Of a stretch of DNA of 64,000 nt, positions 23,796-35,135 are shown piece after piece; the first letter of the stretch is position 1; each line of letters begins with the position of its first letter. Origin of the DNA: Margaritispora aquatica (taxonomy: Eukaryota; Ascomycota; Leotiomycetes; Helotiales; Discinellaceae). The notes below the pieces were generated by a model. The model was not told the origin of the DNA and did no database searches. It saw only the letters and a program-made list of their open reading frames with translations. The position numbers and the translations under genes were made by a program. Location of the stretch: NCBI GenBank assembly GCA_007644065.1, contig VJWN01000005.1:186001-250000 (forward strand). The letters are read 5' to 3'.

Positions 23796-25332
23796 TCATC
23801 CTGACTTGCTAAAGCGTTTCCCAAACCAAGATTTCCTCTTCTCAGCTGGAGCCGGCCTCTGTGTTGGTTGGGGCAGTCCAGCATTTCCGCTTGTCTGACT
23901 GAGCTTGATGGGGACTCTTGGGCCAACACTATCCTTTCGTAGCACTGTAGGCCTCTGGCCTCCGTATCCTTGACGTTGTGGTTGAAGGTTGGCTCCCAAG
24001 CTGGTTTGCGGATTCCCTTCAGTGCCATTAAACCCAATGAAACCATAGTTTTCTCCGGGTTCCCTCGTTGGAAGAGGCGCAATGCGATCCACTGAGGAGT
24101 TCTCGCTGCTAGGATCTGTTGAGTAACCCACACCCTCCGCATAACTGCCATTGCCAGAGGCAGTCCCTACAGTTTCGTTTGACTGATGGTTGTTTGGTCC
24201 GTGATAAATTCCCTTTCCATTGTTGAATTGCGGTTCAGAAGCTGTTCGAGGATAGCGAGATCTGTTGGGGTAATATCCATTACTGGGACCCTGTCCGTTG
24301 TCGCCTGGGTTGATGTAACTAGCTCTACCGTCGGCGTAACTGTCTGGCCTTTGCGATTGTGAACGCCCGTAAAAACCGCTCTGGCCATTTTGTGGGAACC
24401 TTGGTCTTTCATCCATGGTTATTTGAGTCCCTAAATTCAATGTAAGTGTATGGACTTTTGGGATTGCCAACTAAAAAGGCTTCAGAACGAGTTGGGGGTA
24501 TCTCGCCAAGCGAGGTGGGTACTACCCAGGATATTCTGTTTGGCATGGGGTTTTGAATTTCCCATGGCGCGTAAGATGGCCGAAAATAAGCCATCGCAAG
24601 TTCACTGTTGAGCAACAGAAACCTTTCGGTCGCAAATCAATTCCATTATAATTTGCGCAGGAATATTCGTGGTAAAAACTTGAAACACAGATGCCATTGG
24701 AATTTCGCAAAACTCGTGTTTGAAAAATGGAAGTTGTACTCACCACCAAAATAGCTGCTTCGACGATTGAAGTTGGCTGGTCCATCGCTATCTGGTAAAG
24801 TATCAGTATGCGTGCTGTCAAATTGTTGATGGCGGGTGGTCTAACCATTTCTTATATATGACTTCCTGTAATTACCATCTATGGCCGCTTCGAAGGATCG
24901 GATAGTGTCCAAAGGTCTTTCCCATCGATTACGGGTAGGATTAGAACGATCGGGATCAGCTAGAACTGGTGTTAGTGTTGTACTCCCCGAAAGAGGATGA
25001 ATTGTATGCTTGCCAATTGGATTTCCAAGATGATCTTTGTGGGTAATAGCTCGAATTGGAGCAAGTGAAGACTGCTGGCGAGCAACCGCACTAGGTTCGA
25101 GCTCAGTCATCGCCATTGATGGATCTGCGTGCGTGGTGAGGTGTTTCTTCTCTTCGTGAGTTTCGTGAAGGTCGATCTTCTGTCCACTTCCACTGCTCTT
25201 GTGTGATCTCAAACTGAATCCGCTCTGAGCTCTGGTCCTCTGTTGTGGTCTATATTCTTGTTGTGGTTGTTGTTGCTGTTGTCCAGAGGGAGGTGGAGGG
25301 AGCGGATGACTTCTATTATTGTTGGAATACAT
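23796..25332 (-). CDS. DUF2406-family protein
   Basis: I model three exons, complement(23796-24430, 24744-24791, 24876-25332), 379 residues. Introns are 84 and 313 bp, and phases agree throughout. The N-terminus is Gln/Pro-rich. The conserved DUF2406 block follows: SGFSLRSHKSSGSGQKIDL, ETHEEKKHLTTHADPSMAM, then LAPIRAITHKDHLGNPI and DPDRSNPTRNRWERPLDTIR. A 16-codon exon (SDGPANFNRRSSYFG) leads into a long Gln/Asn/Gly-rich tail ending KRKSWFGKRFSKSG. Yeast relatives (YMR295C, YGR273C) have no defined function. The long second intron is unusual here and could hide an extra exon, because one of its frames reads protein-like around 24430-24600. Confidence 0.8.
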
Positions 25333-28300
25333 TATGGCTTGTTTGATGTACGAAACTGGTCCGGTGCTTTGGTACTCTGTGTGGGTCGTCGTCGTGGTAC
25401 TTGCAGATAGCTGAGATTGTCTTCTGCTTATCTTCGTGGGGAGGTGGATGTCTCAAGGTGGCTGGAACCGTGGAGAATCGCGAGGCTGGGATTGTGTCGC
25501 AAACAAGTAAAAGGAATAGGCTTGAGTTGATTCACGAATCTATATCAAGGTCGAAATTATGCCTCGTGGCGCGCAATTCCAGTGAAGGTACTCGGCGTCT
25601 GGCTCTTCTGTGAGACTTTGATAACGAGTGTGTGCAGATGCAAATGCGGATGCAGATAGAGCAGAGTGGCGGAAAGGTACGGTACGATATGGATACTATC
25701 TGCGACTTCAAGGTAGACTTGTGATTAACGATTGAATTGATGGAAGTTGGTTCTAGGGTTATAGGTGAGATGAATTGTGAATAGAGATAAAATGATGAGG
25801 GTATGAGGGTAGTGTGGTGGCATGGTGGGAAGTTCATCGATATTATGGAGGGCAAAGACAGGGTTCTGGACTACCTTACGACTACCTACCTCCACCACCC
25901 ATCATCCACCACCTCCACGACCACGACCTCGTATCAAGCACCGCCGGCTTGCCCCCATCCCCATTCCCATCCCTCACCCATCCAAAGAAAAGCGAGAAAG
26001 GAACGTCTTTTCTCCCCCTGCAACATCAAACAACACGGGCTTCTGAACTTTAGGACCCATAAAAGAATGGCTTTCATCCAAGAGCAATCCGTCATTTGGT
26101 TAGTGCTCGGCACCACGCAATCCAACTGCAAACCAACTGCACACCCAGCTTCTAGCATTCACGGCACATATGTCTAGCTGTTACGGTCCTAGTGAGTTTG
26201 CACCAAACCAAAACCACTCAATGGTAATTGACTGACTGATTGATGTCTCAGGCTTGCTTTGTGAGCTCTATTGTATGGGCGTACGGTACAGTAGCTAAGT
26301 GTTTTAGCTCAATTATTTGAAGGAATTTTTATTTTGTGTGAGAGTTGTCGAGCCCCAACCTCGCTTTTTCCTCAACTTATTCTAGCAGATAATAAGGCTT
26401 TCCTATCATGACTATCAAATCGTCTAAACTAGAGATGAAGCTGTCATTGGAATGTATCAAATCGTGTCAATGTCTACTGTTGAGTGGGTGAAACGAATCA
26501 TTATATCAACAAACCCCCTGGAATCTCTCATGCACGTTTTATCCAAAATATCTTTGATATCAGGTTGCGTCTGTGGCGTTCTTTGCCAATCGATTTCTCT
26601 GCTACCGTACTCGTACCTTGGTCATCTCAGCTCAAAGGGTCTCGGCAGTCTCGGATTTATAGGCAACGTATTCTACCCATGAAAATCTGATTGGGTGTGA
26701 GCTCGCCTCAAGTGCAGCAAAAGTGCGTTGTGCATTTCTGTGATTTCTGTGTAGCCTGACTTTTTACTTCGTGAAGCTGAAGTTGGTTCAGGATCCAAAG
26801 CTTCCTGCTGGTCGAAGGCCAACCCCCCACTTGTGCTTCTGCTTGTGCAGAGTGCAGAGTGCATTTCCTGATCTGTGCTCTACCCTGATACTATCTTCAC
26901 CATGCGTGGACTCAACACTGGCCAACAGCATGTTTCCAATATTCGTTTCGCACGATGACTATGTTTCAACCAACTCACTTCACCGTCACTTTGACAGCTT
27001 GCTCCCAACAAAAAGGAAACAAAGAGAAGTATCAACCGTACCGCCATAGGATACGACGCAGTGATGCACAATCCCGTCGACAGCCCACGAGTTTTCCCAT
27101 CAGTGATGACGTTAGCAGCGAGGCTGTGATCGACATCAATACCCTATCAATATCGATATCGGCTCACTTTGTGGATACTTACCAACTGCATGCTGCGGTA
27201 TGTACTTACTTGCCTTGCGTGTGCTAAACTCTGTGCTTGACTATGCAGCTTCAGAATCAGTATCAAATGCTACAGATGTACCATAGCAGAGCAAATTGGC
27301 AAAGGATGTAAGTTCCGTCTCAACTCTCGGTCTTTCCCCAGACATCTTGAAAAATTCAAGGAACAATCCTGGAGCTGATGACCTTGTCTGCTGTCATAGC
27401 TGGTGGCGGTCATTTTTTTTTTCTTTTAGGCGAGCGGATTGACAACAACAATGTGGCTGAGACATACAAGGCCAGGCCACTGACCTCACCAACAAAGCGG
27501 CTGAAAATCTCAGAAACTGATAATCGGCGTCTTGTCGTGTCTTCAAAAAGGTGAGGTTCCACGGGTTCCTATCGAGAATTCTGCGTAAATCCTTGGAACG
27601 ATGCATGGGAGATCTCGTGGATTTCTTGTATGCACGAAAAGATCTACAAAAATACCTGGAAGCTCTGCTTTCCAAGAATAGTCTTGATTTAAAGACAACC
27701 CGACGAATTGGATCAACCACCTTCCAGCTTCAGAATCAAGAAGTTCATAAGATCTTCATTGGTTCGTGGTGAACTTGTGCCTGGTGGCATTTCGATGACT
27801 TCTTCAACCTTTCTTGGCAGAGCTGCATTTTTCGGCAGAACCACGTATGTTTTTACTATTGTCTCTCAGTTTATGCTCTACACTTGATGCCTTTGTGCAT
27901 TTAAAGAAGTTTTTATCGCACATGATACCTTCTTGGTAGCCACGAGATAGTTCTCTGTTTCTTTGCAAATTTTGACGATTTGTCATTCAACAATGTCTAA
28001 CGCGGTCAAGTAGGATTCGCTTTACTGTATAAGATCTAAGGTTTTCAGCATAGTCTTTGAGACTCCCATGGAGAAAGCTGTACACGTATTCTCTATTCTC
28101 TACTTCTCAGCAATTCAAGATCAAGATGATTTGCAGGGTTTTGGTCAACAGAAATGATCAAACACACTTGTCCCTCCCGTCGCTTCAATTCCAGCCAACG
28201 TTGAAGCACATGATATTCATGGTATGGGGAACAAAAAAAACTAGGATGGCTAAACATTATTCTGCTATTAGGTTGAGATGATCGCGCCTTTTTAAAGGTG

Positions 28301-29046
28301 TATATAGTGGTTTCTATTTCCCTACCTTACAGAAGAAATTTGTCATATCATGTGATCTACCACTTTGGGAGGCTATCACGTTTTTTAAACTCAGCATGCC
28401 CTGTCGTTTCAGATCGCGGTTGTTTGAATAAGCGAGAAAATAATATAAAAGGAAGGTCGCTTAGGCGTTCATGACCTTTACAGGATTTTACATCCGATGA
28501 AGACCTTGTTTAGCTGTAGATCATTAATCTACCTGTCGCGACTACCGGACATGTTGTTTTCCATTAAGCCACACATATTACACAGCCGAACCTTTTCGGC
28601 CGAGGGTCATGCCAAAAGGACTACATTCGGACTGCACCCGCTACCATGTGTGTGGAGTTATTACCACACCAGCAGCTTTCAGAAGTCTAAACCTTGGTCT
28701 TTTCAGTTGGAGAATAGCCTGATGCTGTATGATTCAGGCTTTTTGTTCATTCAAGTACAAATGTTGATCAGGAGACTGTCTAGACCCCACCGTATACCAC
28801 CTCCCCCTCTTTTCATCCCCCATCTCCGAATCCAATGCATCGTGATGAGTCTCCACTTCTTAGACCTCCTTGATAGAATAAGTATACGAGACTTTCCATT
28901 TCTATTTTCTCTCCACAGTCATCCAGTCTTTGGATTTCTTCACACTCATTCCAAGTTACAAACACTTGCTTTGTAACTTTTAATTTTACCTTCTTCGTTT
29001 CGTACTTGACAGTGTCACATTCCTGCCGAACAGGCCTGTTGCCAAG
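25333..29046. other. large gene-poor region before the pectin lyase gene
   Basis: In 3.7 kb no intact recognisable gene is found. Bases about 26955-27775 contain coding-like pieces and are listed separately as a possible decayed gene. The last kilobase presumably holds the pectin lyase promoter. An ORF at 28497-28976 is open but has no family resemblance. Confidence 0.45.
26955..27775 (+). pseudogene. possible decayed or poorly resolved multi-exon gene, unrecognised
   Basis: Coding-like pieces lie in order on the plus strand. A frame starts at ATG 26955 and runs to HFVDTYQLHAA. A GTATGT...GCAG intron (about 27199-27248) follows, then a short exon (LQNQYQMLQMYHSRANWQR) with a GTAAGT donor. 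A Lys/Arg-rich segment comes after a TTTTAG acceptor (LTSPTKRLKISETDNRRL). Finally an open stretch reads KVRFHGFLSRILRKSLERC and DLVDFLYARKDLQKYLEALL. The phases at the second intron and at about 27548 do not agree, so an intact protein cannot be assembled. It may be a pseudogene, a wrong model or a chance series. No family is recognised. Confidence 0.3.
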
Positions 29047-30396
29047 ATGAAGTCTATTCAACTTATTGCCTCCTTGGCGTTTGGAAGTCTTGTTGCTGCT
29101 CTCCCCAGCGACATCTCGGCTCGAGCGGTCTCTTCAGTTGTCACTGGAACCCCATTTGGCTTTGCATCCGCAGTTACAGGTGGTGGAACCGCGACTCCTG
29201 TGTAAGCAAATTCACTTCCATAAGCAAGATTTCATCACTGATTCTTGCAATTAGATACCCAAAAACTATTGCAGATTTAAAGAAATATCTCACAAGCTCT
29301 TCCCCGCAAGTCATTGTCATCTCAGGCACCTTCAGCTTTGCTGGTTCTGAGGGTACTAAGGTCTATGCTGCTTGCAACCAATACTGTATGTCCCCACTGA
29401 ACCACTATGAACCACCACTGATATATAACCATCGCAGCCTGCACTCCAGACAATGGTGGCCAAGGCCTCCTCAACACCCTCGGCGGCTGCGGAACCGCAA
29501 GTACCTACTCAGCAACCATTGACGTTGCAGCCTACCAGGGAATCAACGTCGCCTCCGACAAGACTCTCGTCGGACTCGGCACCAACACGGTGCTCGACGG
29601 CAAGGGACTGCGCATGGCCGGTGTCTCCAACATTATCATCCAGAACATCAAGATCACCAACCTCAACCCCAAGTATGTCTGGGGAGGCGATGCTATTGTC
29701 CTTTCCAACACGAACAACATCTGGATTGATCATGTAACCACCTCCAACTTGGGTCGTCAACATTACAGTCTCGGTCAATCCCCTAATCTTGCTGTCACGA
29801 TCTCTAACAGCAAGATTGATGGATATACCGCATATTCTGCTACCTGTGATCATCATACTTACTGGGGTCTTGAGCTGGTTGGCACTAATGATGCTATCAC
29901 TTTCTACAGTAAGTCACTATCTCAATCCAAAGTTCTATTTTCTCCACACAGAAGCTACTGCTCTCTATCAAGTTCCACCCAGCTAACACACCCACTAGAA
30001 AACTACGTCTACTACACCTCCGGCCGCTCCCCCGCCCTCTCAGGCGGAACCCTCTTCCATGCCGTCTCCAGCGTGTGGTCCTCCAACAGCGGCCATGCTA
30101 TCGAAGGCGGAACCACCAAAGGCGGACTTTTCGAAGGCTGCAGCTTCGTCGGCGTGCCCACCGTCCTCGCATCCGGCTACTCCGGCTCGCTCTTCTCAGC
30201 CACCTCTGCCAATGCCGCAACGTGCCAGACCTATCTCAAGCGCCCCTGTGTGCCTAATGCGTTTACCAACTCCGGAGCGTTCACGAATAGTGTCTCGAGC
30301 TTCTTTTCGGCGTTCAACGGGAAGAACATCCCAGCTGCGGTGTCGGCCAATTCAATTAAGAGTATTGTTGCCGCCGCAGGTAATACACTTGCTTGA
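29047..30396 (+). CDS. secreted pectin lyase (polysaccharide lyase family 1)
   Basis: Four exons (29047-29201, 29255-29385, 29438-29908, 29999-30396) give 384 residues; introns are 53, 52 and 90 bp, with frame kept. A signal peptide is clear (MKSIQLIASLAFGSLVAALP), and the mature part starts like known pectin lyases (TPFGFASAVTGGG). The parallel beta-helix core has NIIIQNIKITNLNPKYVWGG, DAIVL, NIWIDHVTT and LGRQHYSLG (Arg about 202), then CDHHTYWGLELVG and YYTSGRSPALSGGTLFHAV. These are the conserved blocks of fungal pectin lyases (EC 4.2.2.10), which cleave methyl-esterified pectin by beta-elimination without calcium. The pattern favours pectin lyase over pectate lyase. It stands alone, with no neighbouring CAZyme. 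Confidence 0.94.
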
Positions 30397-31157
30397 TTGT
30401 GGGGTTCAAGGAGGTGGCTGTAGGGTAACAATCTTCGTGGTGGGGTTGTGGGATATAGGGAAGTGAGAGCTGTGTTCTAGTATATACTTGAGGGAACAAT
30501 CGTTCTATTGTATCTATCTCCGTACATACATCACACTAGAGAAAAATAATGCACATAGTCTAATTACCCCTGAGCGCTATTGTCTTGTGCAGCCCATCTA
30601 TTTCACTAATAGGACACACGCATTGAAATCTACTCTTCGTAGAGTGTCGAAGCCAGAGCTGGTGACGATGGGTTTGAGACCTTGAATTGAACGGTGTGGG
30701 TCGAGTTTTGGTAGGTTGCGATGGATACCTGTGTTGTGAACAGGTTAGTGCTTAGTTCACATTTTAGGGGGCAGTGATTTGTATACTGAAGTGAGGAAGT
30801 ACTGCATAAGCGTACAAGTAGGAGCCGGGAGGAAAGTTCAAACTTGCAGTACAGTGCTGCCTGGTGGTTATTCGCGGTGGCAATATCTACATGAGCTAGA
30901 TGCACCGTTATGCAGGAACTTTATATTGTTTTGGATTGATTTTTGACTGGGCAGAAAGGTATGTAGATATGGTGACAGGGAATATAAGCGAGAATTTTGG
31001 TCATACGGCAGGCTGTGAATGTAATTGAACATACCTAGACGCCTCTGAATCTAAACCTACCATTTGCTTTTAATAAAAAAAAAGACGAGATCGGTTAATA
31101 CTTCAAGTAGAAAACAACATCCCCTTAACCTGCCATAGTTGAACTGATCCATAGTCA
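30397..31157. other. intergenic region
   Basis: It includes the pectin lyase 3' UTR. No gene or repeat is supported. Confidence 0.5.
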
Positions 31158-32874
31158 TCATGGCATGAAAATTGTTAACCATTGCATGCAAATGTAAACA
31201 AACAACATTAAGACAAGCCCGAGAACTTTCCCTGTCAGCTTAACCCTCTTCTCAAGCACATTATCATTTGGATAACATGTGATGTCAAGACTGCAATTGG
31301 TATGACTAGAGGCTTTGATTGACGTGGAAACAGGAAGATCATTAATAGACAGGTGACGGGGGTGGACGAATATGTCACGATTTTCGGAACAGCAAGCATC
31401 TCTGACTATATTTAAGGTTACTGATTGCCCTGACACTCATTACTAGCCCAGGTAGGCGAAAACCTGTTGTCACAATCGCGAAGGGTGGAAGAGTGATTCG
31501 TGCGAGTGGCTTCACTTGAAGTATTTCTTACCTTCTAGTATTTGGTACCTGCTCTTATCCGAACCTTTCCCATCCCAGAAGTACCCACCCGAGTTTTTAT
31601 AGATCTCTAGTCATGCAATGACAGGCGCTTGGTTAGTGGATTTGACAATATCGTATATCACGGGCTTTCGCGAAAGAGGATCATATGCCTCTAGAGATTG
31701 TGGACCTCTTTGACGAAGTCTGTGTAGTTTTTATCACCCTAAGTTGCCGAGTAGACATTGAGTCAAAAATCTCCAGGACCCCACCAGAACTTTTGAGTTA
31801 GATCTTTGTAGTCATGGGTAGAATCCTTCGGGGGGTTCTATGGTAAGTCATGCGTGCTGGAGTCTCTGACGGTGCTCGAAATGCCCTGGCCATGAATTTT
31901 ATTATCAAAAAAATACCATTGTAGTCAGCGTCATGATTTCGGGATTGTCTAGAACCCGTGATACAGCAAATCCACGATAGTACAATACTCCCTCTTCGCA
32001 ACTCCCTTGACCTATGAGAGCGACAACTTATGAAACCCCTCTCTGTGGATCTGCCAAGGCTATGGTGATGCATCAGCATACTTACCCCCATTCATAAGAA
32101 AGACATTGTCAGATACCGATGCACTATTTCATTTCAAGGTACTATCTGCGTTTAATACTCCTGAGTACATTGGTATGTTCGATGAATTGTTTGCAAAGGC
32201 CACGAACGACGTGAAGTGTATATCAATCGGCTGTGTCCGAAAAGGGGAAGCCAGTTGGATACAAGTGTTACATGTACCACTAATAGATAGTCCCATACTC
32301 ACGGAAACACTGAAAGTCACGTTATCTAGAGGACCATGTGCTCTTTACAAGATAGTCAACTGCTTTCGACTAGCTTTCGACTAGGCGTAAAAGGATCTGC
32401 ACACAGTAACGTGGTTCCGACTGGAATGAGGAAAACGTTTGAGGTTCGAACTGCTCTGAACTGTTGCTGCAGTTGCGCAGTCACATCTTTGGTGTACTAG
32501 TATGCCGAGACCACAAAAATATTGTTCCTGCCGAGTGGAAAGGCTGGGTCATCCTTAAGTGTGTCCTGAATACCGTCAAAGTCTAGCTTGTTCCATTTCT
32601 CCTCAACTATAGGACGGTTAGCTTCGAGCCCGGCGGGATATGAAAAGAGTGAGAGATGAATTGGATATCAACACACCTGCTGCAGGTCGAAAGGTACTCC
32701 ATCTTAGCTTTCCATTCTTGTCTTTTCATCGAAGATCCCCAAACTGCATCGCAGACCTTGTTGATTGTGGGGTCTGAATTCTAATTAAAGTTGCTCACTT
32801 CATGGTGAGATGTCAATGATGAGGACAGTAGACTCATTGGGATCTTTTCCAAACAAATCGTTGCCTGCCTTGAA
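31158..32874 (-). pseudogene. decayed unrecognised gene with several stop codons and frame changes
   Basis: Read on the minus strand, protein-like pieces follow one another over 1.7 kb. In order they are: 32803-32874 (NDLFGKDPNESTVLIIDISP); 32676-32771 (VCDAVWGSSMKRQEWKAKME); 32356-32604 (DTLKDDPAFPLGRNN, then NIFVVSAY, TAG at 32497, YTKDVTAQLQQQFRAV); and 32129-32317 (SGTCNTCIQLASPFRTQPID). The next are 31763-31894 (LTQKFWWGPGDF, with TAG at 31838), 31611-31691 and 31512-31607 (same frame, split by TGA at 31611: EAYDPLSRKPVIYDIV, then NSGGYFWDGKGSDKS). The last is 31158-31436 (TNCSLDITCYPNDNVLEKR and a hydrophobic tail). Some gaps may be introns, but the in-frame stops cannot all be. I do not know the family; the Cys-rich part and hydrophobic C-terminus suggest a secreted or membrane protein. 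Confidence 0.5.
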
Positions 32875-34305
32875 CGTTCAGGAGGGCATTTTTAAATCGA
32901 TGCCACCCTCGTCGCTCAAATCCAGAAGAACGCATGAGTAAGACAACATCGCATAACTAACTTTGGAAAAGTGTACCTGGCACGTAGCCGCTAAAGGCCC
33001 GCAGAAAACCGGATTGAGTAGGTTAGGCACCTTACCTTGCCTGAAGATTACCGTAAGTTACCTTATACAGTAGCTCAGGCCTTCCTTTTACAGCGAAAAC
33101 CCAATTTTTATTCAGGTATCTTGTGTAAATATATCCGTGGATGTAGGTAGGATTAGTTCCTAGTTTGGGGCATTGGGAATCAACCTATAAATAGGTACCA
33201 GTGACATTCAAAACAAAGTAAACTGGAGGCAAAATCTTACTCAACCGACACCAAAGAGTAGATGCGTCGAAACTTCATATCAGATCATGTTTGTGTTCAT
33301 TGGAGTAAATAAAGAAAATTGGTCCAATGTCTTTTATGCAGTGATAAAGTGATGGACAACAAAACATTCGAGACTTTTCAAGCCACATCTGGCCGACAAA
33401 AGTCTCAAGCTTGCATAAGATCTCAGCCACTTAAGTGCTCAGATCCTACCTAGGTACTGTTCTCTCCACCCACTTGGGCCGGAAAAAGGAAATTCAATTG
33501 ATCTCGGTATTTACCTTTTTCAAAAGTCTAGATCCTGCAGGGGGCACATGGCAAGGGGAATCTTCGCATGTTACTCCCTACAGGTTTCAGACTTTCGAAA
33601 AGGACTCCAAAGTCAGATTTCAACTCCTGATTCAAGTGTTGGAATCTCAAAAACCATATTTTTCAAATTATATACGCTATCAACTGACATACTGTACTGT
33701 ACTCGCCTGGTTTCCATAGGCCGGAAGTCTAAAACTTGGTCTCCTAGAAACCTTTCACAGTCCGTATACATGGTTCCACATTGCTAATAACCATCAGGCA
33801 TGCTTCGTATTATCACTCAGACTCGGGCGTCTTACAAGTCTGACATCTAAACCCTAGCACATTGGAGAGGCTTCACACTAAAAGAAAACTATGGTTCAGA
33901 CCTCGGAGTTGTAGAAGCAAAAGATTAATAAGTAACGATGTCTTGAGTTCTTGCTTTTTCTTTCTCATTCGCAGCACTACTCGGTCTTTTTACACGACTT
34001 TGATTTGAACCCGAGCTTGCTAACAAGACTTTAACGTGGTGGAACCAGGGTTCAGACCTCGAAATTTTGAGGAAAGCGAGTGCAGTATTGGTAAAATGCT
34101 GGCAAGTTGATCATAGAGGCGTCGAGTCTGGTGACTTGGTTTCTTAGACAATCTGGTAAGGGATTTACGATACGGAGTATAAACTCTGATAAATCCTCCT
34201 CGAATCTGACAAGATCAGCAACCATCACACATTCTCTTTTCGGATTCTCTCCCACATCCTCCAACTCTTCTCAACTACCTAACCCGATCACCCGCCTCCA
34301 TCAAC
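32875..34305. other. intergenic region
   Basis: It may include the lost 5' part of the decayed gene and the promoter of the secreted Thr-rich gene. A short motif (GGTTCAGACCTCG) recurs at about 33894 and 34048. No intact gene is seen. Confidence 0.45.
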
Positions 34306-35135
34306 ATGTTGAAGTCTATCGCCATCGCCGGATTGCTCTACGCTCAGGGAACTTTTGCCGGATGGTAAGTCCTCTAAGGTGCCAAAGAATCTTATCTAAT
34401 TGTAGCAGTAATAGCAACAATTGCTTCAATGCGGTTAAAAAGAATGCCGATGAAGCGAGCATCTTTTGCCCCCAATACCTGAGTGCTCCTGGTATGGCTA
34501 TTCCGGACTACCTCGCAAACTGCAAAGACGATGCTGCGAAAGTAAGCACTGCTTGCTCGTGCTTCACTCCAGGCCCAACAATCAGTCCAACTTCGACAAT
34601 CGCTCCTACTTCAACATGTGATGCCGCGTGTACCAGTACGGTCACTGATACTGTCACCATCACCACTCCAGGAGTTACCGTCACCGCTCCAGGCGTCACC
34701 GTCACCACTCCAGGATCCACCGTCACCATTACCTCTGTTGCTCCTCCAGTAACCACTACCGCGGCTTGTGCACCAGCACCAGCACCGGTCTGTCCAGTAC
34801 CAGCGACTGAATTGTGTACCTTAGATTATGTCCAACCCCAAAACTACGAATTTGATGTCTTTTTCACTGGTACATGTGTTACAACAGTTGATGGATCTGA
34901 AGACGCCATATATTCTTTCGCCGGCAACCTTGTCGATAATGAATGTACAGCAATGTCGTCATGTGCGAGACGTGTAGAGGATAACGGATATTCGGCATAC
35001 AATATGGTTTACAAGATCGCTGAAGATATATGGGAGTGTAGAGCATATACTAGCCTTCTGGCTTCTACTGATATTACCACGGCCAACAACAACGTTGGCC
35101 ACAGCTATGGTCTCAATGTCGTCGGCAACGATTAG
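34306..35135 (+). CDS. small secreted Cys- and Thr-rich protein
   Basis: Two exons (34306-34364, 34406-35135) give 262 residues. The intron is only 41 bp, with a GTAAGT donor, ATCTAAT branch and TGTAG acceptor; the next CAG would bring a stop, so it is excluded. A signal peptide is obvious (MLKSIAIAGLLYAQGTFA). A first Cys module follows, from NNCFNAVKKNADEA to FCPQYL and STACSCFTPGP, like many fungal extracellular modules. Then comes a Thr/Val/Pro linker with tandem GVTVTxPGVTVT repeats, probably O-glycosylated. A C-terminal domain has six Cys (LCTLDYVQP, CTAMSSCARR, IWECRAY). No GPI signal is apparent. This could be an apoplastic effector or a wall protein; that is inference only. Confidence 0.85.

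Noticed and set aside
28497..28976. 159-codon plus-strand frame before the pectin lyase
   Set aside because: It is a mix of hydrophobic and His/Pro-rich sequence without domain features, directly in the promoter of a well-supported gene.
32440..32460. GGTTCGAACTG as a possible tRNA B box
   Set aside because: It lacks the final CC, no A box or foldable arms lie at the right distance, and it falls inside the decayed gene.
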